Assembly: GCA_003255065.1 (NCBI GenBank)
Contig: QAOA01006413.1
Span: forward strand, 379,191-443,190
Length of the DNA: 64,000 nucleotides
DNA from: Cercis canadensis
Taxonomy: Eukaryota; Streptophyta; Magnoliopsida; Fabales; Fabaceae
Direction of reading: 5' to 3'
Every line of letters starts with the position of its first letter. Within the stretch, counting starts at the first letter, position 1. The translations under genes were made by a program, and so were the position numbers. The notes under the pieces were generated by a model, which saw only the letters and a program-made list of their open reading frames with translations, was not told where the DNA came from and did no database searches. Below are positions 48,891-59,263 of the stretch, in pieces.

Positions 48891-51800
48891 TCATCCTCCT
48901 CCATCATAATCTGTTTGTAACTTCTGTTTAACATCCCCCCTCAAACTCACAAGTCTAGGAAGAATAGTGAGTTTGGTGCGATTGGACAGAAAAGCCTTGG
49001 TTGGCAATGGCTTGGTTAGCATATCTGCCAACTGATCTGTGGCAGGCACATGACAAAGCTTGAGAGTTTTATTGAGCAGCTTTTCCCTTACAAAGTGACA
49101 ATCAATTTCAATATGCTTTGTACGAGCATGAAGTACAGGGTTGGCAGCAAGGAAAGTAGCACTTAAGTTGTCACATAACAGCAAGGGAGCAGTAAGAAGA
49201 GGATGGTGAAGTTCTGTCAGGAGAGACTGTAACCATATCAATTCTGAAGTGGCATTTGCTAAGGCTCGATACTCAGCCTCAGTACTAGAGCGAGCCACAA
49301 CCTTCTGTTTTCCTGAGGACCATGAGATCAAGCTAGCTCCAAAGAAGATAGCATGACCACTGGTGCTGCGTCTGTCATCTGGACAGCCAGCCCAGTCAGA
49401 ATCTGAATAAGCAAGCAGAGGCAAGGTAGAGGACTGACAAAGAGTAAGACCATGAGTGTGAGTCCCTTTGAGATACTTAAGAACACGCTTAGCAGCTTGC
49501 AAATGTACATCAGTAGGCCTGCTCATGAATTGACACAACTTATTCACTGCATAAGCAATATCTGGACGAGTGATGGTGCAATATTGTAATGCCCCCACGA
49601 GGCTACGATAGTGAAAGGGCTGAGCCAGAGGTTGGCCATCAGTGATAGAAAGAACCTGAGAACTAACCATAGGAGTGACAGCAGGCTTAGCAGTCGCAAG
49701 TCCAGCTTTGTGCAATAAATCAGACACATACTTGGTTTGATTCAAGTGAAGAGAAGTACCTTGCCTAGAGACTTCAACACCCAGAAAGTAATGTAGAGAA
49801 CCCAAATCTTTCAAAGAAAACGTAGAATTGAGATGTGTAACAAGAGATTGGATAAGCTGCAAGCTAGAACCAGTAAGAATGATATCATCCACATATACCA
49901 GTAGGTAAAGCACTGCTGAAGCAGAATGAAAAACAAAGAGAGAGCTGTCAGAGAGAGTAGATTTGAAACCCCATTGCAGCAAGGTCACTTTGAGCTTTGT
50001 AAACCAAGCTCTAGGAGCTTGTTTAAGACCATATAAAGCTTTTCTAAGTCTGCACACATGGTGGGGAAATTGAGAATCTTCAAAACCTTGGGGTTGTTTC
50101 ATATAAACCTCTTCATGGAGATCTCCATTGAGAAATGCATTATTGACATCAAGCTGCTGAATAGGCCAACCCTTGGAGATGGCAATGGTAAGAACAATTC
50201 TGATGGTAGCTGGTTTCACTACTGGACTGAAAGTCTCAAAGAAATCAATTCCATATGTTTGGGTGAACCCCTGAGCCACCAACCTAGCCTTATATCTCTC
50301 AATAGTACCATCTGCCTTATACTTCAACTTGTAAACCCATCTACAACCTACAATATTCTTATGACTTGGACAGGGCACAAGTTCCCAAGTGTTGTTTGCT
50401 TGCAAAGCTGAGAATTCTTTTTCCATAGCAGTAACCCAATGAGATGATGTAGCTGCTTGTGTATAGGTAGGGGGTTCCACAGATTTCAAGAGATAAGCAG
50501 AAGTATATGCTTTTGGTTTAAAAATGCCATTCTGACTTCTTGTAACCATTCTGGTGGGAAGTGGTACAACAGGAGAGGACAAGGTAGGGGATTCTGAAAC
50601 TGAACCAGAAAATGGGGAATGAGGTCTTGATGTAGGCACTGGTGATGACTGTATATTGGCATCAAAAGAGGAATTTTGAAGAGGTAAACTAGCAGCAGTG
50701 GAAATAGGGGAAGGATTGGGAATTGGGTTGCTGTGAGCCATTGGTGCATTTTGAGCAGAAGGAAGAATGACAGGTATTTGACATGCTGACAGATCAGTAG
50801 GTATTGCAGAGGAAAGAGACTGAAAAGGAAACATGGATTCAGCAAAGACAACATGCCTAGAGATATAAATCTTCTTGGATTCCATATTTAAACACAAAAA
50901 TCCTTTGTGTTTGTTACTGTAACCCAAAAAATAGCATGAGGCAGACCTGGTTTCTAGCTTATGAGCACGATATGGCCTAAGGTATGGGAAACATAGGCAG
51001 CCAAAGGTCTTAATTTGAGTAAACACTGGAACCTTGTGATATAATAGTTCATAGGGAGACTGATGCTGCAGTACTGCTGTAGGAAGCCTATTAATGAGAT
51101 ATACTGCTGTTTGGAAAGCAAAAGGCCAATAGTTGGTTGGCATACCAGCAGTAATGAGCAATGAAAGACCTGTCTCTACCACATGCCTATTTTTCCTTTC
51201 CACTATACCATTTTGTTCTGGTGTATATGGACAAGAGAACCTGTGTTGCATGCCAAGGGTTTTAACTAATTTATCAAAGGCAATAAATTCCCCTCCAAAA
51301 TCAGACTGAAGTGTCTTAATCTTGCAGTCAAACTGTCTTTCTACCATGCTTTGAAAATTCTGAAACATGTGTAATGTTTCTGATTTAGACTTGAGTAGAT
51401 AAATCCATGAAAAACGAGTAAAATCATCAATGAGCAGTAAAAAATAACATGCTCCATTTACAGAAGAGCAAGAAGGTGAACCCCACAGATCAGCATGTAC
51501 TAATTCAAAAGGCTTTATTGCTCTTGAAACAGACTTTACAAATGGCAACTTGTGGCTTTTGGCCAATTGACAGGAGCTGCAAACTGGTGTATTATTGTTT
51601 TTGAAACTAGGTAAGTGACAATGGGACATAACCCTATTTACTACTTCAGTGGTAGGGTGTCCTAGTCTATTATGCCACAACTGTAAATCAACTTTATGTT
51701 TTACAGCATCCAAACTAAAAACTTGAAAAGCTCTAGTATTATGAGCAGAACATGCTTGGTCAGACACCATTGCTGTCATGACTTTATACATTCCTTGGTC

Positions 51801-52154
51801 AAGCTTGCCTTGGAGCAACACCCGCTTGGTTTTCTGATCCTTCACAAGAAAGCAAGAAGGATGAAATTCCACATAGGCAGCATTATCTTGACATAGTTTT
51901 TGAACACTCACCAAATTGGCAGTTATTTTAGGCACATGCAACACATGGTTTAACAATAGATTCCTTTTATGTGTTGGAATGAATGTCATACCTGTATTGT
52001 GCACAGCCAAGGATTTACCATTGCCCACAGTAACTCCTTCTTCACCTGCAAAAGGATTGTGTAGTGCTAGATTGCCTAGATCAGCAGTCACATGATGAGT
52101 AGCTCCAGTATCCAGAAACCATGGAGTATTGTCTACAGCTCCTGTAGTGGCCAT
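48891..52154 (-). CDS. Copia pol polyprotein: protease, integrase, reverse transcriptase, RNase H
   Basis: 1087 codons without a stop. The protease has FLDTGATHHV (residues 13-22). The integrase zinc region is LWHNRLGH with CSSCQLAKSH (159-201), and its catalytic residues are Asp222 (HADLWGS), Asp285 (QSDFGGEF) and Glu319 (QNGIVERKNRH). The reverse transcriptase has WVYKLKYKADGTIERYKARL, LDVNNAFLNGDL and YVDDIILTGSS. RNase H has DSDWAGCPDDRRSTSGHA and ARSSTEAEYRAL. All catalytic motifs look normal. The true translation would start upstream in gag; ATG 52154 is only the first Met of the open frame. The stop (TGA at 48891-48893) overlaps the presumed polypurine-tract/LTR junction. Confidence 0.95.
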   Translation of the reverse strand: MATTGAVDNTPWFLDTGATHHVTADLGNLALHNPFAGEEGVTVGNGKSLAVHNTGMTFIPTHKRNLLLNHVLHVPKITANLVSVQKLCQDNAAYVEFHPSCFLVKDQKTKRVLLQGKLDQGMYKVMTAMVSDQACSAHNTRAFQVFSLDAVKHKVDLQLWHNRLGHPTTEVVNRVMSHCHLPSFKNNNTPVCSSCQLAKSHKLPFVKSVSRAIKPFELVHADLWGSPSCSSVNGACYFLLLIDDFTRFSWIYLLKSKSETLHMFQNFQSMVERQFDCKIKTLQSDFGGEFIAFDKLVKTLGMQHRFSCPYTPEQNGIVERKNRHVVETGLSLLITAGMPTNYWPFAFQTAVYLINRLPTAVLQHQSPYELLYHKVPVFTQIKTFGCLCFPYLRPYRAHKLETRSASCYFLGYSNKHKGFLCLNMESKKIYISRHVVFAESMFPFQSLSSAIPTDLSACQIPVILPSAQNAPMAHSNPIPNPSPISTAASLPLQNSSFDANIQSSPVPTSRPHSPFSGSVSESPTLSSPVVPLPTRMVTRSQNGIFKPKAYTSAYLLKSVEPPTYTQAATSSHWVTAMEKEFSALQANNTWELVPCPSHKNIVGCRWVYKLKYKADGTIERYKARLVAQGFTQTYGIDFFETFSPVVKPATIRIVLTIAISKGWPIQQLDVNNAFLNGDLHEEVYMKQPQGFEDSQFPHHVCRLRKALYGLKQAPRAWFTKLKVTLLQWGFKSTLSDSSLFVFHSASAVLYLLVYVDDIILTGSSLQLIQSLVTHLNSTFSLKDLGSLHYFLGVEVSRQGTSLHLNQTKYVSDLLHKAGLATAKPAVTPMVSSQVLSITDGQPLAQPFHYRSLVGALQYCTITRPDIAYAVNKLCQFMSRPTDVHLQAAKRVLKYLKGTHTHGLTLCQSSTLPLLAYSDSDWAGCPDDRRSTSGHAIFFGASLISWSSGKQKVVARSSTEAEYRALANATSELIWLQSLLTELHHPLLTAPLLLCDNLSATFLAANPVLHARTKHIEIDCHFVREKLLNKTLKLCHVPATDQLADMLTKPLPTKAFLSNRTKLTILPRLVSLRGDVKQKLQTDYDGGG

Positions 52155-52243
52155 TAATGCTTGTGGCTCTGGAGTCTGTGACTTGTTTCCATTGGTTGGT
52201 ATGGGTTGAAATTCACTATCAAATCTGTGCCAGCATTCAACAG

Positions 52244-53167
52244 CTATGTGGCCAGATTTGTGGCAGATTTGACACTGAGGTCTGTTGTTACTGCCATAGC
52301 CAGGTTTATTTCTTCTGAATGAATTACCTTGGCTTGAAAATTTCGATTTGGCATATTGCCATTTCCAGATTGAAAGTTGCGGTTTGGTACAGAACCATTC
52401 TCAAATTGAAAACCAGAACCAGAATTAGAAGTTCCAGGTTGAAATCTCCTTTTACCTGTAGATTGCCTGAACTGTGCAGCATTGGCTTGCATCAAAACTT
52501 GTTCATCAACCGTCTTTTGTCTTTCCAATCTTCCTTCAAAAGATAGTAAGTGACTTTGTAAGCTTTCAACAGATATGGATTCAAAAGTAAGTGGACCAAC
52601 CACTGGATTGTATTCAGGCCCCAATCCACTAAGAATAGCCATGACTTGATCATCTTGAGTAATGGTTTCCCCTATGGCTCTCAAGTTATCACAGATGTTT
52701 CTGATTTTCAAGATGTAATCCCATACTCCAAGATTTCCTTTCTGTGTAGTCTGCAACTTAAGCTTTAGTTCCATAATTCTTGCTCTTGAAGAACAAGCAA
52801 ACGAATCTGCTAATGATCTCCAAATCTCTGCAGCAGTGTTGTATGACATAATTTGAGCCATGATCTGCTCAGTTAGAGAAGCATAGATCCAACTCATCAC
52901 AAGGCGGTTTTGCCTTTGCCAAAAAGTATACTCTGAATTCAGAGTTAACACACCTGCAGAATCTTGAATAAGCTTTGCTGGACAAGTCTTGGATCCATCA
53001 AGAATTTCTTCATAGCCATTTGCAATTACTATGTTTAGCAGTTGATTTCTCCAAATCAAGTAATTGCTTCTATTGAGTTTGATGGTGAGAGCTTGACCTA
53101 GCATTGGAAAAGATGAATTCCCTGATTCTTGAGATGGTGTCACAGAAGATGCACAGTGATCAGCCAT
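52244..53167 (-). CDS. Copia gag (frameshifted before the zinc knuckle)
   Basis: From ATG 53167 the protein has the copia gag (UBN2-type) core: LTIKLNRSNYLIWRNQLLNI, TFWQRQNRLVMSWIYASL, WRSLADSFACSSRARIM and VMAILSGLGPEYNPVV. It coats the element's RNA in virus-like particles. Near 52337-52340 a run of four T (element sense) seems one base short. The frame then leaves the expected path and stops at 52244, and the zinc knuckle (CQICHKSGHIAVEC) is readable only in the next frame, which joins pol. It could be a deletion or, less likely, a programmed shift, since plant copia elements normally have one gag-pol frame. Confidence 0.88.
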   Translation of the reverse strand: MADHCASSVTPSQESGNSSFPMLGQALTIKLNRSNYLIWRNQLLNIVIANGYEEILDGSKTCPAKLIQDSAGVLTLNSEYTFWQRQNRLVMSWIYASLTEQIMAQIMSYNTAAEIWRSLADSFACSSRARIMELKLKLQTTQKGNLGVWDYILKIRNICDNLRAIGETITQDDQVMAILSGLGPEYNPVVGPLTFESISVESLQSHLLSFEGRLERQKTVDEQVLMQANAAQFRQSTGKRRFQPGTSNSGSGFQFENGSVPNRNFQSGNGNMPNRNFQAKVIHSEEINLAMAVTTDLSVKSATNLAT

Positions 53168-53186
53168 TAGAACCGCTCTGATACCA

Positions 53187-53576
53187 TGTTAAAATTGCAG
53201 ACTCCTTTGAAGGTGCAGGTGGATCATAACATCTCAGTGATGAACACAACAAGGCAAGATGAAGATGAGCAAAGCATAGCAGAATCGATAATGAAGAATC
53301 AGAGAAGTTAATGAACAACAGAAGCAAAGAAAGTTATGCAGAGAAGAGAAGTTATGCAGAGAGAAAAGATAGAACTGAAACAAAAATGATTTGTGTATTC
53401 TGAATCAAACTTTGATTGAATGAATTGATTACATCTGAATTGTACTACATCCAATATATATAAGTGCACGATTAATCTTCTTCCAGAAGCTTGTACACAG
53501 TACAGCTGTTGCTTAACTAATCTGAAAACTGAATCGTAACTAACTTAGCATGACATGGCACTAACTAACTTTGACT
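53187..53576 (-). repeat. Copia 5' LTR
   Basis: This is the partner of 48459-48848. Its internal end, AACA in element orientation, directly precedes the TGGTATCAGAGC primer site. A TATATATA box lies near 53455-53462. The outer end stops at TTTGACT and abuts the target duplication GAAAC. Confidence 0.92.
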
Positions 53577-53766
53577 GAAACCTCAACCTCTTTCTTTCTT
53601 TGTTTTTCAAGAGTGCTTTGCTTCTCTTTTGGTTTTAGTGGCTGATTCCAATGGAATATCTTTTTGTAGGTAGCTAGCTTGAGCATTGTTTGCGTGTAAC
53701 TCTCAATCACTTGCCGGATTCGTTGCTTGCTGGGAGATGCTAGGCATATCACCTAGAAATTAAAAG
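53577..53766 (-). other. Possible exon next to the copia insertion site
   Basis: On the minus strand an acceptor-like TTTCTAG is followed by an open stretch with ASPSKQRIRQVIESYTQTML and FHWNQPLKPKEKQSTLEKQ. The composition looks protein-coding but I do not recognise it. The copia element inserted at its 3' end. Before insertion the frame would have run a few codons further and stopped. A chance frame cannot be excluded. Confidence 0.3.
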
Positions 53767-53807
53767 CATTAAATTAATATTAATTGCTTATTCTTTTTGT
53801 GTTGTTT

Positions 53808-53822
53808 TACAACACTATATAT
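53808..53822 (+). promoter_or_regulatory. Candidate TATA box upstream of leader-like sequence
   Basis: ACTATATATATAAATGCA lies just before a pyrimidine-rich, leader-like stretch (TTCCCTGTCTTTCGATATC). It is about 6.5 kb before the CC-NBS-LRR start codon, with several leader-exon-like blocks between. A transcript from here to that gene is only a hypothesis. Confidence 0.3.
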
Positions 53823-53989
53823 ATAAATGCACTTGGAACTGAGTTTGGCTTCTTATTCCCTGTCTTTCGATATCAACTTTGTGACTATTCATTTTCTTCA
53901 CCATTCATCAAACTCATACACAGCTGAGAAAGAGCCAACAATTCAAGTTCCTTCTTCTTTGTTTTAACCTCTACACTCTTCACTTTCGG

Positions 53990-54420
53990 GTTTCTGCTCC
54001 TTGTTCCCACCAACTTCTGTTTTAGTACATATTGTCTTTATTGTTTCTTCTTAAAATCCTCAAAAGCAAAAAAAATAAAAATAAAATACAGATTTTCTCT
54101 TGTTTCTGTTTGTTGCCACCAAATTCTGCTTAGTATTTGTTTTGCTTGTTTCTTCAAAAACACAAAAGAAAAAAAAAATTGAAGTCTTCCTGCTTAGTAT
54201 ATATTGTTTTGCTTGTTTCTTCTGAAATCCTAAAAAAAAAAATTAGAAAAAAAATTGAAATCTTACTTCTCTTTTGTAACATTTTCTCTTGGTTCTGTTT
54301 GTTTCAACCAACATTATTCTGTTAACTATACTGTTTGTTTATTTTCTTCCAAAATTCTCAAAAAGACAAAATAGAGCCAAAAAAAAAACTGAAATCTTTC
54401 TGCACTTTTGTTGTCTGGTC
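53990..54420 (+). repeat. Imperfect direct repeats in leader-like sequence
   Basis: Phrases such as CTGCTTAGTA...TTTTGCTTGTTTCTTC and the A-rich AAAAAATTGAAATC recur three or four times at 60-110 bp spacing. It is pyrimidine-rich and non-coding, resembling a long 5' UTR with internal duplications. Confidence 0.5.
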
Positions 54421-57216
54421 TTATTATCATAAGGACAACAGTGAATTACGCTGAGATCCTTCAAAGTCAAAGAGGTACTTTCTTTTGCTTTTAGGTCAAC
54501 ATTTCTTTTTCATGTTGTTACTGAAGCATTTTTTTTTTCAGATATCATTATTATTTCCTTCTAATTAATGCTTCTTTAAACTATCAGAAATTTGTGTGTA
54601 ATTCTTATGTTGTTTTCAGAATCCATCCCCTGATTTCTTGAAACCATGTAATCTCTTTAGATTAGTACGATTGTTTTATATTTAATTGTTTCACATGTGT
54701 TATTTTTCTATGAATATCATAGAAAGCAAAGGTGGTATTTGCAAGCCTACTCCTAAAGAAAATAAATTTTAAGGAAATATTCATATAACTGTGAGAAATA
54801 CTTTAAAATATTTTTTTAAAGCTTATTAAAGCTATTAATTTCTACCGAACAGCATATAGTTAAGTGATACTAAATTTATCATCAGGACTTATGAGTTCTG
54901 TGTTTGAATCTGCCAAAGTACCAAATTAAAAAAGCTGCACATATTGATTATTATTTGGAAATTGCTAGCATTTGCATTGGTTACTAAATTTTTAACATGT
55001 TGGAAAGAAAGAAATCAAAAGTAGCATAGGATTTTATAAATCAGTGAAGCAGTGATAATCTTTTCAATTATGCTTATCACACTCTATCATACCAAAAAAA
55101 TTGTGATGTTCACATTCAAATAGATAAAAATTTAAGTTTTTCTTCGTATTGTTTTATGCATAGGTCTCTTTAATCTCCCCTGTTAATACAATAATATTTG
55201 CTAAACATTTATTTTCTTCATTAATTATTAAATATGCAAATAAGAGGTAATTATAATATAATCTATCTTCTTATACCAAATTATTTTTCCTTCCTCGTTT
55301 TCTCTTTAAAAAGCAAAACTGTAGAAGAGTAAAAAAGTGAAGTTTCCTTGGGCGCTCTGGCTTGAGAGTTATTATGTGGAAATGCATTATTTGCAGCTTT
55401 GCTTCCTCTTTGGTTAACAATTTGTAGATAGTGGAGTTTGCTTTTCTTGCTTTTGTCCCATTTGGCTCTAAAAATAGGAAAAGTTAAAATTTTATGAGTT
55501 CTAAAGCTCATAAAGACAAGAGGGTGGCTAGTAAAATGGCATTTTTATCTGCATTCTTTTAGAGGCTTCACTGTTTTTGTTTTTGTTTTTTATTTTTTTT
55601 CTTTCACTTGTTTTTTCATTGAAAATGTTCCTTTTATTAATTTGTTCTATTTTTATGTCAACTACAGAAAGCAAGGTGTTAAAGCTACTTCTTGAGTAAA
55701 CAAATTTCAAGCAAGATAAGCTAATTTTCTGCATAAGTTTCAGCTCTCCACCAACAGGTATGTGCCACAGTTTTTCATTTTTTTTTTTAATTTCAATCTT
55801 TCACTATTACTAGTATATCATTTTCTCAAAACATCCAAAACTAACATAAATCAGAGAAAATTTTATGTGTCCGTAGAAAACAAAGACTACTCACCTCTTG
55901 GATATGATATTTTTGGAGATCATATTATAAAATTAGGAAAAAGTAGTTGATGAGAAAATGGGATTATGCACACCCAAAAGAAAGATTGATAAAGTAAAAG
56001 AAAGATTTGAAGGCAAAACTCAAAAGAATACAAAAAAAGTAAAAGTAAGAATTTCAGATGTTATACGTTTTCTTCCAATTTTATAAATTTTCTGTAAAAC
56101 GTTTTCATGAAAGAAATGAATAATAATATATTAGATATTATGTTTAGCAAGAAAATTCCTATTTTGTATTTCTGAAAAGAAAATTTTCTAATCTTTATAT
56201 TTGGAAAAACAAATTTTTTTGGTTTTCTCTTTCACTTTGTCCCTCTATCTTCCTTCGACGGAGAACTTATAGCAAATTTTAAATTTCTATTTCCTACAAC
56301 TGATACACTTTACTCTGAAAACAAAAATGAAAAATGAAAAAAAAAAAAGCATAAATAGAAAGGGCAAAAGTTTTCAAAAACTGATATGGGTCTATAATTT
56401 CCTTTGATGCCAACTGAGCTGTAAATTAGTCTCACAAGGCTCTTTTCGCAAAAAGAGAGTCTTGTGTTCGAGACATCTCATTGACAAAATAAAAGTCTCA
56501 AAGGGTTTTTCTCACACAAAGCTGTAGTTGTGAGTGTTTTGACCTAGCGGGACCCCTAGAACAATGATGGCTCGCCCCAAGATTGATAAATTTGGCTCCA
56601 TCTAATGGTTAAGGTTAGGCTCTAGTTCCTAGGTTACCAAAAAGAGAAAAAGAATGATTCACTATATTGACTTTTTCAGGGATAGTTATCTATTTCGATA
56701 TTCAACTATTTTGAAGATACTATTTCTCAAATTAAATTCAAGCTTTAATTAAAGGTTAAAGCCTAAAAGGAGTTTTAGTGTACATAACTATCTCTCTAAA
56801 AGATAGATTAATTTCACATATTTATAGAGTTTGAAAATTTATGTGTTTAAAACTTTAAATGATAATGCGTATTATGTTTATGGTGCTCCAATTCCAAATT
56901 AGATTAAAACAACTCAAATTATATTATTATTCAAATTTAGTAGTATCCAAGTTGCTTATAAGTAGTAGTTGAGAGGAAAACAAAATAATTTTTTTTTTAA
57001 AAAAAGGAAAACGAAAAAGAATAACAATACTTTTTTAAGACCTTAGATAGTTAAAGGTAGATTGCTTTAATACAAAAAAAATATTAAAGTAATAAAGAAT
57101 AAAATTTTAGATAAAACAGCTTGTGATAGAATTATAGGTCGTTTACCTAGCTTAAGATTTTGTGTTAGAACCCAAAGTCTAACTAAAGTTTTTTTTTTTA
57201 AAAAAAAAGTCTTAGA

Positions 57217-57249
<33 letters not shown>

Positions 57250-57294
57250 NAGTTTATTTCTCTCAAGTTCTAGAACTCGAATAAAAAGATCTAA
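54421..57294. other. AT-rich spacer, no gene recognised
   Basis: It includes homopolymer runs and many short T- or A-rich tracts. A patch at 56400-56640 (GTCTTGTGTTCGAGAC) resembles a decayed SINE B box but no flanking repeats were found. A long T-run with an N lies at 57219-57250. Confidence 0.4.
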
Positions 57295-57296
57295 AA

Positions 57297-57545
57297 GTGC
57301 TAAAAGCACCTAATTTTCAAGTAAGTGCCTTTCATATTGTGCAAAGTGATCAAAATATTTCTCAGTACTACGTGATTATTCTATAAATATATGTGGTTAC
57401 TCCATTCACGTATGTGGTTACTTTGTTTATGTGATTATTTCGTTTATATTTGAACATGATAATTACATATTTGAATACAATAATCACATAGTATTAATGT
57501 GTATTTTAGTCATTTCTCATGGTGTGATAAGCACCTACTTAGAAA
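57297..57545. mobile_element. MITE-like inverted repeat, about 250 bp
   Basis: The left part (AGCACCTAATTTTCAAGTAAGTGCC, here split) is mirrored by the right part ending AAGCACCTACTTAGAAATT. The interior repeats GTGGTTACT and GTGATTATT. It is related in plan and sequence to the inverted repeat at 63340-63650. Confidence 0.5.
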
Positions 57546-57783
57546 TTTTATTCTTTCAGCACTTTGTGGTCTTTTGTTCTAACTTTTAGAACCTATGAAT
57601 AATTCTCCCAATAATTTATTGCTGGTTAAAAAAACTCTACTTACTTCGATGAAACAATACTTTTATATTTTTGTGATATTATATAGAACTTTACATTGAT
57701 AGTAAATCAAATATAAATTCTTTGTTTTAACGTTTGGCATCATGTTCCATTGTTTAGTTTGTATTTACGAAGTAGCGATATTT
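57544..57783 (+). repeat. Segmental duplication, copy 2
   Basis: Partner of 47262-47515, in the same orientation. It lies directly upstream of the duplicated leader segment, suggesting that the resistance-gene upstream region was once copied to the 47-kb area. Confidence 0.85.
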
Positions 57784-57860
57784 GAAACTTTAGTTACATT
57801 GATAGTTGCATCTTCATAGTTATGATATCTGATATTGTGGAAGAAGCAACACTTTGAGTT

Positions 57861-58191
57861 GTTTAATCTTTTGACTATATATAGTAACCCAATAACTATA
57901 GTGATTTTATCATATTTTTCTACTCTCTGCTATTCGACAATATTGAGTCAAATCTCACTCTTGCATCTTCTTTCTTTAATCTGGAACAACACTTCCTCTG
58001 TATATTATACGAATCCAACCAAGAGGTACATTTTTTTTCTGTTAATTATTTTTGTTTTCATTCATCTATTTAAGTTTGGACATTTCTCTTTCTTTATGAT
58101 CAACCTTTTAAAGGTTATCACTTTATATTTTTTTGGCATTTACGGTTTTGATTTCCTTCTTCTAAAGCCCCAAATGCCCCCTCTCTCAACC

Positions 58192-58235
<44 letters not shown>

Positions 58236-58388
58236 TCAGAAGAAAACCATTCACTTGGGATGTTAGCCATATTATTCAGATTTCAGAGTTTGATTTGCTA
58301 GATGTAATACATATAATTAATAGAGCAGTAAGAGATGATGAGGTAATTTAGGATTTAAGTTTTTCTTAGAAAAGTTTAATTATGTTAT
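57861..58388 (+). repeat. Leader/promoter segment, copy 1 (direct repeat of 59264-59778)
   Basis: It starts GTTTAATCTTTTGACTATAT and contains TATATATAG followed by AACACTTCCTCTGTATATTA. A donor-like AACCAAGAG/GTAC and a T-rich intron-like start come next. A long A-run (58192-58233) distinguishes it from copy 2. It is likely a promoter plus non-coding first exon. Confidence 0.8.
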
Positions 58389-58729
58389 TATTACTTTTGT
58401 TTACAAGGTTTGCATCTAAAACTTCTGCCTGTTGTCTTAATTTTCTGTTTCTAACACTCAGCTTAACCATTCAGCAAGCGGGAAGTGTATGCAATTCCTT
58501 TAACTTCTGTACACTAATTTCTGGAAAGAAGGTATTTGTCTTAAAAATCAAGATTTTGTAATTCTTATGAGTTCTTAGAGTGCAAAACTTTTTTCGAGCA
58601 CCTAAGAATAATTCTCTCAAAAAATTTTGGTCAAGAATTTTCAAATGTATTAGTTATCATGTGCTGGGTAGTTGCTTTCATTAGATTTCTGTTTATTATT
58701 TGAATTTTTACTCAGAATAAATTGGAGTA

Positions 58730-58829
58730 TAAGCCACTAAGTGTAATCTAGCAATGAAATGAGTAATTAGTTTATAAAAAGTCAAGGGTTCAAACCTCCA
58801 TATCATCATGTAATAAAAAAAAAAATTAC
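58730..58829 (+). mobile_element. Possible SINE remnant
   Basis: A B-box-like GGGTTCAAACCTCC lies about 40 bp after an A-box-like stretch, and an A-run follows (58816-58826). No target duplication was identified, so the call is weak. Confidence 0.3.
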
Positions 58830-59263
58830 AGTATCTTCATTCTATACTAAATTCTCTAATAAAGAACATGCCACTTAGCTAGAAAAGGGCATGGGGAGGA
58901 TATGGAGCTATGCTCCTATAGTGGCAGAAAATGTGTGCAGAAATATCATTTTCCATGTAAAAGCTTTGTAGTCCCTAGCTCCCACCCCCTCTTTATTCAT
59001 ATTTCTTTTGTTGTCCTTATGTTTGAAGTTTTCTCTTTTGACTTGCATCATATTCATGACCAACCTGATTATCTACCTGATTCTGATATTTTCCATATAT
59101 TTCTAACATGGAAATTATTATTTTTTTGGCAATAAACAGAGAATTATTCACATATAATAAATCATTCAAGAGGTGGGAAATATATGCAATTACTTCAGTG
59201 TTGGTCCCACTGATTTCTTGGAAAGCAGGTATCTAACTATCTATGCATCTCCATAGTTGAAAT

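Larger units (their letters stand above)
48459..53576 (-). mobile_element. Ty1/copia retrotransposon, nearly intact, 5-bp target duplication GAAAC
   Basis: This is a complete element on the minus strand: 5' LTR 53187-53576, primer site TGGTATCAGAGCG (initiator-Met tRNA type, 53174-53186), gag, pol, and 3' LTR 48459-48848. GAAAC flanks both ends (48454-48458 and 53577-53581). The two 390-bp LTRs differ at one visible position (TACTTCATCC against TACTACATCC), so insertion was recent. The only defect seen in the coding region is a one-base frameshift between gag and pol. Confidence 0.95.

Noticed and set aside
50058..50411. Plus-strand frames inside the copia pol region
   Set aside because: They lie opposite a 1087-codon intact pol frame and carry no motifs.
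54865..54930. B-box-like TGTGTTTGAATCTGCC (also 48200 and 56455) as tRNA or SINE
   Set aside because: No paired A box, tRNA fold or flanking repeat could be supported.
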